Made by a program: the position numbers and the translations under genes | Assembly: GCA_022842065.1 (NCBI GenBank) | Contig: JALHQH010000009.1 | Location: 130,243-194,242, forward strand | DNA: 64,000 nt | Direction: 5' to 3' | Source: Caldilineaceae bacterium | GTDB taxonomy: Bacteria > Chloroflexota > Anaerolineae > Caldilineales > Caldilineaceae | The notes under the pieces: model-generated | The model's input: the letters and a program-made list of their open reading frames with translations, nothing else | Told to the model about the DNA's origin: nothing | The model's database searches: none | In this document: one piece after another, positions 25,134 through 33,307 of the stretch | Layout of the letters: each line of letters begins with the position of its first letter | How positions within the stretch are numbered: the stretch's first letter is position 1

Positions 25134-26426
25134 TTGCTCTCCACCCTGCGTCTGTTCAGTGCGCGGATTGACCGCACCTTTACGACTCCGTTGACGCCTG
25201 ATGTGCGGCGTAACATGTACATGGAATTGCTGGCGTCGGTCGCCTATGGCATCTTCTATGCCGCCGCCATCCAATACATTCCCGTCGTTTTACGCCGCCT
25301 GGGCGCATCCTCGGATTTGTTGGCCCTCTACACCGCACAGACCTATCTCGGCTCGATCCTCACCTCGCTCAGTATTGTGCTGATGCGCCGGCGGCGGCCC
25401 AAAAATTTTGTCACCCTCTGTTGGTTGATGGCGCGCAGCCTTTTTCTGCTCTTTGCGCTGGTGACGCAAGTGCACTGGTTGCTGGTGGTCACCGCCTTCT
25501 TCTGGCTGCTGGAGGCGTTTCCATCGCCCGGCTATACCCGCATCATCCAGGTAATCTACCCGGAGCGGGTGCGCGGCCAGATCCTCTCGGTGGTGCGCCT
25601 GGGTATGGTGAGCGCAATTCTATTGGCCACCCCCCTTGCCGGCTGGGCGCTTGATCAGGTGGGCTATCGAGTGCTCTTTCCGATTGCGGGCGTGCTGGGT
25701 ATCTGTGCCACGTTGCTTTTTAACCAATTACGCGTTGATGAAGGGCCGCTGCCGCCGCGTGAAACCCGCTCGGTGCCGAGCCTCTGGCAACTGGCGCGCC
25801 ATAATCGTCCCTTTACCATCCATCTGCTCTCCTTTACTGTCTATGGCATGGGCGGCCTGCTGGGCTATCCGCTCTACGCCATTGTCCAGGTGGATCGACT
25901 TCAGCTTTCCTACACGCAGATTGGTTTCTTAGGCTTGGGCCAATCGGTAGCTTGGCTGGTCGGCTTTTTAATCTGGGGCCGCCTGGTTGACCGGAAAGGC
26001 GGTTTGCCGGTTTTGCGCCTGAACCAGTTGATCTCGGTGATCATCCCCCTCACCTATATCTGGGCGACCGCTGACTGGATGTTGCTGCCGGCCTTTATCG
26101 TCCAGGGGTTGATTAGCGCTGGGGTCGATATCGGGCTGATCAGCACCTGTATTCAACTGGCCGACAAAGAAAAGGTGGTCGAGTACGCCGCGATCCAGGC
26201 AACGATCATCGGGCTGCGCGGGCTGATCACTCCCTTTCTGGGCGCGGCCCTGCTGCGGCTCGGGGTTGCCGACACCTATATTTTTGCCCTGGGCGCCGGC
26301 TTGATCTTCCTCTCGTGGTTGATCCTGCTGCGGGTCGAAGGGACCCCCGCCACCCCCCAGAACTTGTCGATCCGCCGTTCGTTGCGCGCCCGCTGGCCCT
26401 TACGCTGGCGCTTTCCCCGGTTATAG
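25134..26426 (+). CDS. Major facilitator superfamily transporter
   Basis: A 430-residue membrane protein with about twelve hydrophobic segments in two halves, typical of MFS transporters. The charged loop RRRRPKNF after the third helix and GRLVDRKGG between helices 8 and 9 match the MFS loop motifs. The start is uncertain: TTG at 25134 keeps the LTPDVRRN cytoplasmic lead-in, while the first ATG (25215) would begin almost in the first helix. There is no good ribosome-binding site. It stands alone between the toxin-antitoxin pair and a repeat-rich gap. Substrate and direction are unknown. Confidence 0.82.
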   Translation: MLSTLRLFSARIDRTFTTPLTPDVRRNMYMELLASVAYGIFYAAAIQYIPVVLRRLGASSDLLALYTAQTYLGSILTSLSIVLMRRRRPKNFVTLCWLMARSLFLLFALVTQVHWLLVVTAFFWLLEAFPSPGYTRIIQVIYPERVRGQILSVVRLGMVSAILLATPLAGWALDQVGYRVLFPIAGVLGICATLLFNQLRVDEGPLPPRETRSVPSLWQLARHNRPFTIHLLSFTVYGMGGLLGYPLYAIVQVDRLQLSYTQIGFLGLGQSVAWLVGFLIWGRLVDRKGGLPVLRLNQLISVIIPLTYIWATADWMLLPAFIVQGLISAGVDIGLISTCIQLADKEKVVEYAAIQATIIGLRGLITPFLGAALLRLGVADTYIFALGAGLIFLSWLILLRVEGTPATPQNLSIRRSLRARWPLRWRFPRL

Positions 26427-26655
26427 AAGGCCCATTGAGCGGATCAATCTGCCCTGAAAAATCTGCGCCCATCCGCCTAATCCGTAAAATCCGCGTTCTA
26501 TAACCATATCACCTAGCCGAAAATCCGCGGTTTTACAAGATCGCCGTGCGGTTGTTATAATGATCGGTAGCCTTGCCGCCCAGTTTGCCCTGGTCGCTGC
26601 CCGACCCAGCGCGACCATTCGCAATTAACCATTAATTGTGGTTCAATGGGATCTT

Positions 26656-26804
26656 AGGGGGTTGACAAGATCGCCCTGGGCTAAAGCCGCAGGGCTACCG
26701 AACAACGCCGGGTAAACCCGGCTAAGGGAGGGGGGTACCCGGCGTGGTTCGGTAGCCCGGGTGCCCACTGGCCGCGTTGACGGCGGGGCGGGATGGCAAC
26801 CCCC
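26656..26804. repeat. 149-bp palindromic element, copy 1
   Basis: Ends in GGGGGTTGACA and GGCAACCCCC, with inner CTGGGCTAAAGCCGCAG and CCGGGTAAACCCGG modules. A second copy with the same modules and the same length lies at 49513-49661 in opposite orientation. It has no coding capacity. Confidence 0.85.
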
Positions 26805-26814
26805 TGAATTCCGG

Positions 26815-26843
26815 TTGAGCCTTAATTGTTTTCCATTAATTAT
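26815..26843 (+). promoter_or_regulatory. Candidate promoter of the dioxygenase/enolase operon
   Basis: TTGAGC (26815-26820) and AATTAT (26838-26843) are 17 bases apart, 33 bases before the ATG at 26876. The -10 match is only four of six, so this is tentative. Confidence 0.4.
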
Positions 26844-26875
26844 TCATCCTGCGTTTTCTATCACAGGGGTATCAT

Positions 26876-27760
26876 ATGCAAACCAATGGCGTTACCAACG
26901 CTTTCCCGCGTCCCTTTCCCGCGTTGACCCCGGCGCAACGCTATCATCTTGATGTTTATGGCTATGTGGTGGTCGAAAAGACGCTGACCGAAAATGAAGT
27001 CGGCACCTTGCGTGAGGCGTTACAAAAGCTCAAACGCGACATAATCGCCACTGGTGACCCAACCAGCGCGGTGGTGCGCAATGCCCGTGCCTCCGTCTAC
27101 AAACCGCATCACATCCACTTTGCCCACGTCATGGAGAGTGATCCCGCCGTGCTCGACTATCTCACCCATCCGCGCCTCGTGGCGATGGCCGAAGAACTGG
27201 TCGGCGGTTCGGTGCGGATCGAAGAATCAGAGGCGATTATCAACGCCCGCGACCCCAACGCCGATCCCAATGCGCCCGTTACCTTTGGCTTCCACACCGG
27301 TACCCGCCCTCAATATGGCACCTACACCGAAAATGGACTTTATCACTGCAACTTTGTCAAAACCCTGACCAACCTCACCGACCTCGGCCCCGACGATGGC
27401 GGCACGGTCGTCATTGTCGGTAGCCACAAAGTCCAATGTGCCGAACGAGACATCATCGCCTGCGCGTATGAAGACCCGTCGCTGATCCACCAGGTGATCG
27501 CCCCTGCCGGCTCAACCTTGCTCTTTGGCGAGGCGTTGATCCACGCCACCGGGCGCATTCGCAGCGACCGAGAGCGCGTGATCATCATCGGCGGTTACAC
27601 CCCGCCAATGTTCCAAGCGTGGCAAGGGCAAGAACCAAGTGCCGAGTTTGTGGCGCAAACCCCGGAAGCCCTACGTCCGCTGGTCTCCGGCAGCGACAAA
27701 TGGCACTGGCAACAGCGCTTCCGCACGCTCGCCATGCAACCAGAAGGTAATACTTACTAA
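26876..27760 (+). CDS. PhyH-like Fe/2-oxoglutarate dioxygenase with H-x-G in place of H-x-D
   Basis: A 294-residue protein of the phytanoyl-CoA dioxygenase fold. The family landmark GPDDGGTVVIVGSHK and the distal histidine in ALIHATGRIR (His223) are clear. At the usual H-x-D iron site it reads FHTGTRP, with His140 and Gly142, so the carboxylate ligand is missing unless another residue supplies it. Loss of this carboxylate is known in Fe/2-oxoglutarate halogenases, but an H-x-G-type PhyH subgroup of unknown activity may also exist. It is the first gene of a run with an enolase-superfamily protein and sugar oxidoreductases. Cytoplasmic; substrate unknown. Confidence 0.82.
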   Translation: MQTNGVTNAFPRPFPALTPAQRYHLDVYGYVVVEKTLTENEVGTLREALQKLKRDIIATGDPTSAVVRNARASVYKPHHIHFAHVMESDPAVLDYLTHPRLVAMAEELVGGSVRIEESEAIINARDPNADPNAPVTFGFHTGTRPQYGTYTENGLYHCNFVKTLTNLTDLGPDDGGTVVIVGSHKVQCAERDIIACAYEDPSLIHQVIAPAGSTLLFGEALIHATGRIRSDRERVIIIGGYTPPMFQAWQGQEPSAEFVAQTPEALRPLVSGSDKWHWQQRFRTLAMQPEGNTY

Positions 27761-27800
27761 TCCTGTCCCACAGGGACGCCTAACTTGAGGAAACTCTGCA

Positions 27801-28976
27801 ATGAAAATCGAATCGGTCGACTTTTTTTATCTCTCCATGCCCGAAGTGTTCGACATCGGTGACGGCAGTCAAGATGCCGTGCTGGTGCGCGTGACCGCCG
27901 GTGGTTATGAAGGCTGGGGCGAATGTGAAGCTTCCCCCTTGCCCTCGATTGCGGCCTATGTCGCGCCTATGTCCCATAGCGCCTGTAAACCGCTCTCTGT
28001 CTCCGTATTGGGCCAACCACTCAACGATGTGGCCGACATCTACCGCATCGGCGACCTTGTGCGCGCCGACAGCCAGGATATCCTGCAAACTGATCACACG
28101 CTCTCTGGGATCGATATGGCCCTATGGGATCTGCTGGGCAAAAAGCTCAGCGAACCGGCCTGGAAACTGCTCGGCTATGACCGCGCCTACCCCAAACTGC
28201 CCTACGCGTCGATGCTTTTTGGCAACACACCCCAGGAGACGCTCGAAAAGGGGCGCAACGCCCGCGCCCAAGGTTATCGCGCCGCCAAATTTGGTTGGGG
28301 ACCCATCGGCCTCGGCAGCGCGCAACAGGACGCTGATCACTTCGTCGCCGCGCGCGAAGGACTTGGCGAAGAAGGTATCCTGCTGATCGATATCGGTACC
28401 GTCTGGCGTGATAATGTCGAACGGGCGGCCCAATCACTGCCGGCACTACAAGCCTGTCGCGCCACCTGGCTGGAAGAGCCCTTTGTCTCCGGTGCGTTGA
28501 CCGCTTATCACGCCCTGGCCCAGCAGAGTGGCACGGTCAAATTGGCCGGCGGTGAAGGCAGCCACAACTACTACATGGCCCAACAGATGATCGACTACGC
28601 CGGCCTTGGTTATGTCCAGATCGACGCCGGACGCATCGGTGGCCTCAGTGTTTCTAAACAGGTCGCCGACTATGCCCATGCCCGCGGCGTCACCTATGTC
28701 AACCATACCTTTACCTCGCACCTGGCCTTAAGCGCCTCGTTGCAACCTTTTGCCGGTCTGCAAGCCGACGAGATCTGCGAATACCCGGTTGAGCTAAAAT
28801 CGCTGGCCGTGGCGATCACCGAGAATCACCTGGAACGCGACGGGGACGGTTATGTCCATGCCCCCGCCGCCCCCGGCCTCGGCATGACCGTGAATCGCGC
28901 CGGGTTGCAGGAGTACCTGGTAGACCTGGAAATCCGCGTCAAAGGCCAGGTGCTCTACCGCACGCCGGCGCTATAA
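27801..28976 (+). CDS. Enolase-superfamily (mandelate racemase/muconate lactonising) enzyme
   Basis: A 391-residue enolase-superfamily protein, probably a sugar-acid dehydratase or racemase. Landmarks in order: catalytic Lys163 in AAKFGWGP, metal ligands Asp197 (LLIDIGT), Glu225/226 (WLEEPF) and Glu252 (AGGEGSHN), and His302 in YVNHTFTSH. This Lys/His pair is typical of the mandelate-racemase and acid-sugar-dehydratase branches. GAGGA precedes the ATG. It lies 40 bases after the dioxygenase gene and before a conserved unknown gene, so the group probably works on one acid-sugar pathway. Confidence 0.9.
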   Translation: MKIESVDFFYLSMPEVFDIGDGSQDAVLVRVTAGGYEGWGECEASPLPSIAAYVAPMSHSACKPLSVSVLGQPLNDVADIYRIGDLVRADSQDILQTDHTLSGIDMALWDLLGKKLSEPAWKLLGYDRAYPKLPYASMLFGNTPQETLEKGRNARAQGYRAAKFGWGPIGLGSAQQDADHFVAAREGLGEEGILLIDIGTVWRDNVERAAQSLPALQACRATWLEEPFVSGALTAYHALAQQSGTVKLAGGEGSHNYYMAQQMIDYAGLGYVQIDAGRIGGLSVSKQVADYAHARGVTYVNHTFTSHLALSASLQPFAGLQADEICEYPVELKSLAVAITENHLERDGDGYVHAPAAPGLGMTVNRAGLQEYLVDLEIRVKGQVLYRTPAL

Positions 28977-28987
28977 GGACTGACGAC

Positions 28988-29019
28988 CGACCACACGACG
29001 AAACGACCACACGACGAAA
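28988..29019. repeat. 16-bp direct repeat, two copies
   Basis: Two adjacent perfect copies of CGACCACACGACGAAA lie between the enolase-superfamily gene and the next gene; a third partial copy precedes them. The region has no ribosome-binding consensus, so the next gene may be weakly translated or use another signal. Confidence 0.8.
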
Positions 29020-29033
29020 CGGCCACATCAACT

Positions 29034-29720
29034 ATGCCAACAATTTCCCGTTCTGTTTACCGTGCCCAAGCCAAACCCGATCAGGCTGACTCTGCGCTTA
29101 ATCGTTTATGTGACCTGGCCACGGCGCTAACGCTGGGCACCGCCCCCGGCGATCTGATGACCGTCAGCCTGCTGCGCTGGGGGTTACATATCTTTGCCTA
29201 CTGGGAGAGTGTAGATCAACCCCTTGCCCCGGAAATGCTCTTTCCTGGGCTGGACGATCTGCTCGAAACGTGGCCGGGGGCGACGCCCAATGGCGATATG
29301 GGGCGTACCTTTGTGCCGATGATGGATATCTTCCACTATCTCGCACCCGAAAATCTGGCTGGTGATGCGGTGGATGCCTGGCGGCGCAAAGCCCCGGTTG
29401 ACCAAGCATGGGGCCGGCTAGCACGCCTGCAACCGCCTATGGTGAGTAGCTACATCTTTCTGCACTATCAGTTACAAGAGGAAAAACCAGGCATCGGCGA
29501 CAAATATGGGGTGATCAGCCTGCACGAAGATCTGATCTTCTTCTACCAGGAACAGCCCGCTGTGGTCGAGGCCGCAACCATTCCAGGCCAACTGCGCACC
29601 GCCAATACGCCCGATCACTGGCACGATATTATGTTCCCCCACTTCCACCTGTGGGACGATGCACCCCCCGGCCAGGAGATCTGGCGCGTGATCGACCCCG
29701 TCTTACATCGGACGGTCTAA
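29034..29720 (+). CDS. Conserved protein of unknown function in the sugar-acid cluster
   Basis: A 228-residue protein I do not recognise. It lacks a signal peptide and membrane segments. Notable stretches are RWGLHIFAYWES, MMDIFHYL, SSYIFLHYQLQEEKPG, GDKYGVISLHE and a histidine-rich end (HWHDIMFPHFHLW), which look like conserved surface or metal-contact segments. The alternation of aromatic residues suggests a beta-rich or ferredoxin-like fold, as in sugar mutarotases, but this is speculation. It lies between an enolase-superfamily enzyme and a PhyH dioxygenase on the same strand, so a role in the same catabolic route is likely. Confidence 0.75.
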   Translation: MPTISRSVYRAQAKPDQADSALNRLCDLATALTLGTAPGDLMTVSLLRWGLHIFAYWESVDQPLAPEMLFPGLDDLLETWPGATPNGDMGRTFVPMMDIFHYLAPENLAGDAVDAWRRKAPVDQAWGRLARLQPPMVSSYIFLHYQLQEEKPGIGDKYGVISLHEDLIFFYQEQPAVVEAATIPGQLRTANTPDHWHDIMFPHFHLWDDAPPGQEIWRVIDPVLHRTV

Positions 29721-29782
29721 ACCGCAACGTATTTGTCCCGTAGGGACAATTGACCTTAGGGCCAAAATAAAGGGAGGATAAC

Positions 29783-30508
29783 ATGTCGGATAATACACAA
29801 TGGTTAACCCCGGCGCAGGTCGCCGGTTATCACGAAACGGGCTATGTCATCGTTGACAACCTGATCGACGCTGAGACCGCACGCCAGTGGAAGGAACAAC
29901 TCAAGACGCGGCTGGCCCAAGATGGTAAATTAAACGAGCCTTCCGGCGTGCGCGTCTGGATGGCCGAGACGATGGATCCTTTTACCCACGAGCATGTGCT
30001 GGCTGAAAAAATCGGGGCAATCCTGGCCCAGTTGATCGGCCCCAATGTGGAGTTTCTCAGCGTCAAGGCGGTCTTCAAAAATGCCACGACCACCTTTAAC
30101 TCGCCCTGGCATCAGGATTGGTTCTACTGGCAGGGCAGCACCAAACTTTCGATCTGGCTGGCCCTTGACGATGCCACCCCAGAAAATGGCTGTTTACGCC
30201 TGATCCCCGGCAGCCAACGGCACCACTTTACCCCGCAAAATATCGATGATGGCCACGGCTTTTCACTGCGCATTCCCGATGCCGAGTTGGCCGACTGGCC
30301 GGAAGTGACCGTTCCCGTTGCGCGCGGCAGCGCCGTGATCTTTCACGATCTGGCCCTGCACAGCTCCTGCCCTAACATCAACGGCCAGGATCGCTGGTCG
30401 GTGATCGCCACCTATCGCGATGCCGGGGAACTTGATTCTTCCACCGTCTGGCGTAACTCGCTCGTCATGCGCGGGGAAAGCGTTAATCCAGGAGCGACCT
30501 ATGCGTGA
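29783..30508 (+). CDS. PhyH-family Fe(II)/2-oxoglutarate dioxygenase
   Basis: A 241-residue phytanoyl-CoA-dioxygenase-like enzyme, expected to hydroxylate a small metabolite with Fe(II), O2 and 2-oxoglutarate. The iron triad is His110 and Asp112 (WHQDWFYW) plus His193 (DLALHSSCPN), with the 2-oxoglutarate arginine in RWSVIATYR. GENGCLR-like ENGCLRLIPGSQ is the family signature. AGGGAGGA precedes the ATG. The 3' end overlaps the next gene by eight bases, showing tight coupling with a Gfo/Idh/MocA oxidoreductase. Substrate not predictable. Confidence 0.9.
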   Translation: MSDNTQWLTPAQVAGYHETGYVIVDNLIDAETARQWKEQLKTRLAQDGKLNEPSGVRVWMAETMDPFTHEHVLAEKIGAILAQLIGPNVEFLSVKAVFKNATTTFNSPWHQDWFYWQGSTKLSIWLALDDATPENGCLRLIPGSQRHHFTPQNIDDGHGFSLRIPDAELADWPEVTVPVARGSAVIFHDLALHSSCPNINGQDRWSVIATYRDAGELDSSTVWRNSLVMRGESVNPGATYA

Positions 30509-31541
30509 AGCAACGACCCCCTACCGCGTTGGTCTGGTCGGTACTGGTGGCATCGCGCGTGCCCACGGTGGGGCCTGTCAAGCGCTGGACAGTGTCGAGC
30601 TAGCCGCGATCTGCGATCTCTCCGCTGCCGCGCTCGACCGTTTTGGGGATGAATTTGGCGTCACCCAGCGTTATCTCAGCCTGGACCAAATGTTGGCGGA
30701 GGCTGCGCTCGACATTGTGATCATCTGCAACTGGGGCGTACACCACGCCGCGACCGGGATCCAGCTAGCCCAGTCGCGCCAGGTGCAGGCGATCCTCTGC
30801 GAAAAGCCCTTTACCAGCACCGCGGCCGAAGCTCAGGCATTGGTTGACGCGGCGCAGACCAATGGCATCCTGCTCGCCGAGGCCTTTAAGTTTCGTCATC
30901 ACCCCCTGCACCTGCATGCCAAAACGTTGGTTGACAGTGGCGCGATCGGCGCGGTAATGACAATTCGCAGCACCTTTTGCACTGGCGGCAACGGGGCCGG
31001 CCCGGAGACCCGTCGCCCCGAAAACAACTGGCGCTTTAACAAAGCGCAGGGCGGCGGCAGCATCTATGATCTCGCCTGTTACGCCATCCACCACGCTCGT
31101 TTTATCTTTGACGCCGAGCCGGTACATGTTTTTGCCGCCCAACAGTCGGGCATCGAAGTTGATGATGGCGCGGCGATCACGCTGGTCTTCCCAGAGGAGC
31201 GCACCGCCCAAATTTCGGTCAGCTTCAACAGTTGGCAATCGCAATATGCGGAAATCTGCGGTACGCGGGGGATGATCAGGCTCGACAAAGCGTGGAACAA
31301 CGAAAATCAGCCGACCGCCCTGGAACTCTGGCGACCCGACAACACGCCGCCGGGGCCGACTGTCACTGAATTTGCCCCAGTTAACCAATTTGCGCTGCAG
31401 CTCCAACATCTCTGCGATTGTCTCACCACCGGCGCGCCCCATCGAATTGCGCCTCAAAATAGCATAGGGCAAATGCGCGTCATTGACGCCATCTTTGCGT
31501 CGATGGCGACGGGGCAAGTGGCGGAAGTCGTGAAGCCCTAG
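30501..31541 (+). CDS. Gfo/Idh/MocA-family oxidoreductase
   Basis: A 346-residue NAD(P)-dependent oxidoreductase acting on sugars, inositols or related polyols. VGLVGTGGIARAH near residue 10 is the nucleotide-binding motif and CEKPFTST holds the conserved EKP lysine; the C-terminal half is the usual open beta-sheet substrate domain. The start at 30501 is chosen because CCAGGAG precedes it and because the longer frame would overlap the upstream gene by almost 90 bases. It is translationally coupled to the dioxygenase, which suggests oxidation or demethylation of the same sugar-like substrate. Confidence 0.9.
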   Translation: MREATTPYRVGLVGTGGIARAHGGACQALDSVELAAICDLSAAALDRFGDEFGVTQRYLSLDQMLAEAALDIVIICNWGVHHAATGIQLAQSRQVQAILCEKPFTSTAAEAQALVDAAQTNGILLAEAFKFRHHPLHLHAKTLVDSGAIGAVMTIRSTFCTGGNGAGPETRRPENNWRFNKAQGGGSIYDLACYAIHHARFIFDAEPVHVFAAQQSGIEVDDGAAITLVFPEERTAQISVSFNSWQSQYAEICGTRGMIRLDKAWNNENQPTALELWRPDNTPPGPTVTEFAPVNQFALQLQHLCDCLTTGAPHRIAPQNSIGQMRVIDAIFASMATGQVAEVVKP

Positions 31542-31557
31542 TCGCTGTGCCGGACTA

Positions 31558-31566
31558 TGCTATAAT
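31558..31566 (+). promoter_or_regulatory. Extended -10 promoter element
   Basis: TGCTATAAT is a perfect extended -10 (TGnTATAAT) about 44 bases before the AAA/nuclease gene. No good -35 is present, as is common for extended -10 promoters. Confidence 0.5.
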
Positions 31567-31609
31567 TTAGCGTAGTAAAAATCGGCGGCGAACAAAGGAA
31601 TGAGTTACC

Positions 31610-33208
31610 ATGCGCAAATTTTCATCTTATGGCCCCATCGACACGGATCTAAACTACTATGTCCCGCGGCAAGCGTTGGTCGACCACGCGCTGGCCCACC
31701 TGTTGGGTGAAGACGCGACCAAAGGCGGTCACTACATCACTGTCTGGGCGCCGCGGCAACGGGGCAAGACTTGGATCATGCAGCAAGTTTTGTGGCGGTT
31801 ACAAACCGAACCCCAGTATGCTGGATTTGACGTGCTGAAGATCAACCTCGAACATTTAAAAATGGAACGGGACGTCATCCAGGTTATCCAAGCCATTACC
31901 GAGGAAATCACGGCAAAACTGGGTATCGCTCAGCTGCAGGTCACAAGTTTGAAAGAATTCTATAATGTTTTTCAACCCGATGTCCTGAAAAAACCACTTA
32001 TTCTCATCTTAGACGAATTTGATGCCCTCATGCCAGAGGCGATCAGTGGGATTGTCGGCGTCTTTCGCAACATCTATAACAGCCGCCGCGATCAAATAGG
32101 TAAAACCACGGGTGAAAAAGAGTATCTGCTGCACGGGGTCGCCTTGATTGGCGTGCGCAGTGTCTTAGGGGTCGAGAATCGCACCGGCTCGCCCTTCAAT
32201 GTCCAACGCAGCCTGCACATTCCCAACTTAACCTTGGCCGAAGTAGAAACGATGTTCCGCTGGTACACGGCGGAAAGTGGACAAACAATCGAGCCGACTG
32301 TTATTGCTCAACTCTATGACGAACTGCGTGGTCAGCCGGGCTTAACGTCCTGGTTTGGTGAGTTGTTGACCGAGACTTATAACAAACATAACCCAACCAT
32401 TACAGCCAACGATTTTGCGATTGCTTATGCGGCGGCCACCAATTTTCTGCCCAATGCCAATATTCTCAACATCTTGAGCAAGGCCAAAACCGAGCCTTAT
32501 CGTGACTTTGTGCTCGAAATGTTCCAAACGCATGACAAGGTCGAGTTCAAATATGATGACCCGCGCATCAATTTTCTTTATATGAATGGTGTGATTGACG
32601 AAGAAGTGGTTGATGAGACGAATTACTATGTGCGTTTCCCCTGCCCTTTTGTCCATAAACGGCTCTTTAACCATTTCTCTCACGAACTTTTCCGCCAGTT
32701 AGGCCAGGTAGAGAAGCCCTTTGAAGATCTGACTGATACTGTTTCTGAAAGCTATCTCCATGTCGGTAACCTGATGCGCCGCTATGAACAATATCTACGT
32801 GAGAACCGGAGTTGGCTCTTCAAGGACGCGCCGCGCAAGAGTGACCTGCGTCTCTATGAAGCGGTCTATCATTTCAACCTCTATCGCTATCTGGCCGATT
32901 TTTTAGACAGTTACGATGGGCGCGTCTACCCTGAATTCCCCACCGGTAATGGTCAGATTGACCTGTTGATCCAACATGCTGGGTTGATTCATGGCCTGGA
33001 GTTAAAAAGTTTTACCAATCGCCCCGACTATCAGCGCGCCTTGCAACAAGCGGCAGCATATGGCGCGCAACTGGGACTAACCCTGATCTGGCTGGTGCTC
33101 TTTGTCGATGCTGTCGATGATGCCAGCCGTGCCCGCTACGAGGCACCCTATCTCGATCCGCAATCTAACGTTACCGTCAACCCTGTCTTTGTTGCCACGG
33201 TGGCGTAA
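31610..33208 (+). CDS. AAA-type ATPase with C-terminal PD-(D/E)XK nuclease-like domain
   Basis: A 532-residue protein. The N-terminal AAA-like ATPase has Walker A in APRQRGKTW (Lys53) and Walker B in LILILDEFDAL (around residue 130), with the winged-helix-like follow-up TLAEVETMFRWY. The C-terminal 110 residues carry GNGQIDLLI...GLELKS, the D...ExK core of a PD-(D/E)XK nuclease. Such proteins form a large lineage-expanded family in Chloroflexota and cyanobacteria, with unknown biological role; a defence, selfish or DNA-repair function is possible. AAAGGAA precedes the ATG. It has its own promoter and interrupts the sugar genes, so it is probably an independent, mobile-like unit. Confidence 0.82.
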   Translation: MRKFSSYGPIDTDLNYYVPRQALVDHALAHLLGEDATKGGHYITVWAPRQRGKTWIMQQVLWRLQTEPQYAGFDVLKINLEHLKMERDVIQVIQAITEEITAKLGIAQLQVTSLKEFYNVFQPDVLKKPLILILDEFDALMPEAISGIVGVFRNIYNSRRDQIGKTTGEKEYLLHGVALIGVRSVLGVENRTGSPFNVQRSLHIPNLTLAEVETMFRWYTAESGQTIEPTVIAQLYDELRGQPGLTSWFGELLTETYNKHNPTITANDFAIAYAAATNFLPNANILNILSKAKTEPYRDFVLEMFQTHDKVEFKYDDPRINFLYMNGVIDEEVVDETNYYVRFPCPFVHKRLFNHFSHELFRQLGQVEKPFEDLTDTVSESYLHVGNLMRRYEQYLRENRSWLFKDAPRKSDLRLYEAVYHFNLYRYLADFLDSYDGRVYPEFPTGNGQIDLLIQHAGLIHGLELKSFTNRPDYQRALQQAAAYGAQLGLTLIWLVLFVDAVDDASRARYEAPYLDPQSNVTVNPVFVATVA

Positions 33209-33307
33209 GCAATTACCAATGGCGCAAAGCGCCCGCACAGCGAACACCTAATCATCCATCACCCAACCACGCTCCCCAAGCACCAACCCTTTTCATGTGG
33301 AGGCACC

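Larger units (their letters stand above)
26427..26875. other. Repeat-rich gap before the dioxygenase island
   Basis: No gene is supported in these 449 bases. It holds a partial AATCCGCGTTCTA-type repeat (26484-26502), a roughly 149-base palindromic element (26656-26804), and a promoter-like pair (26815-26843) before the first dioxygenase gene. Confidence 0.8.
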
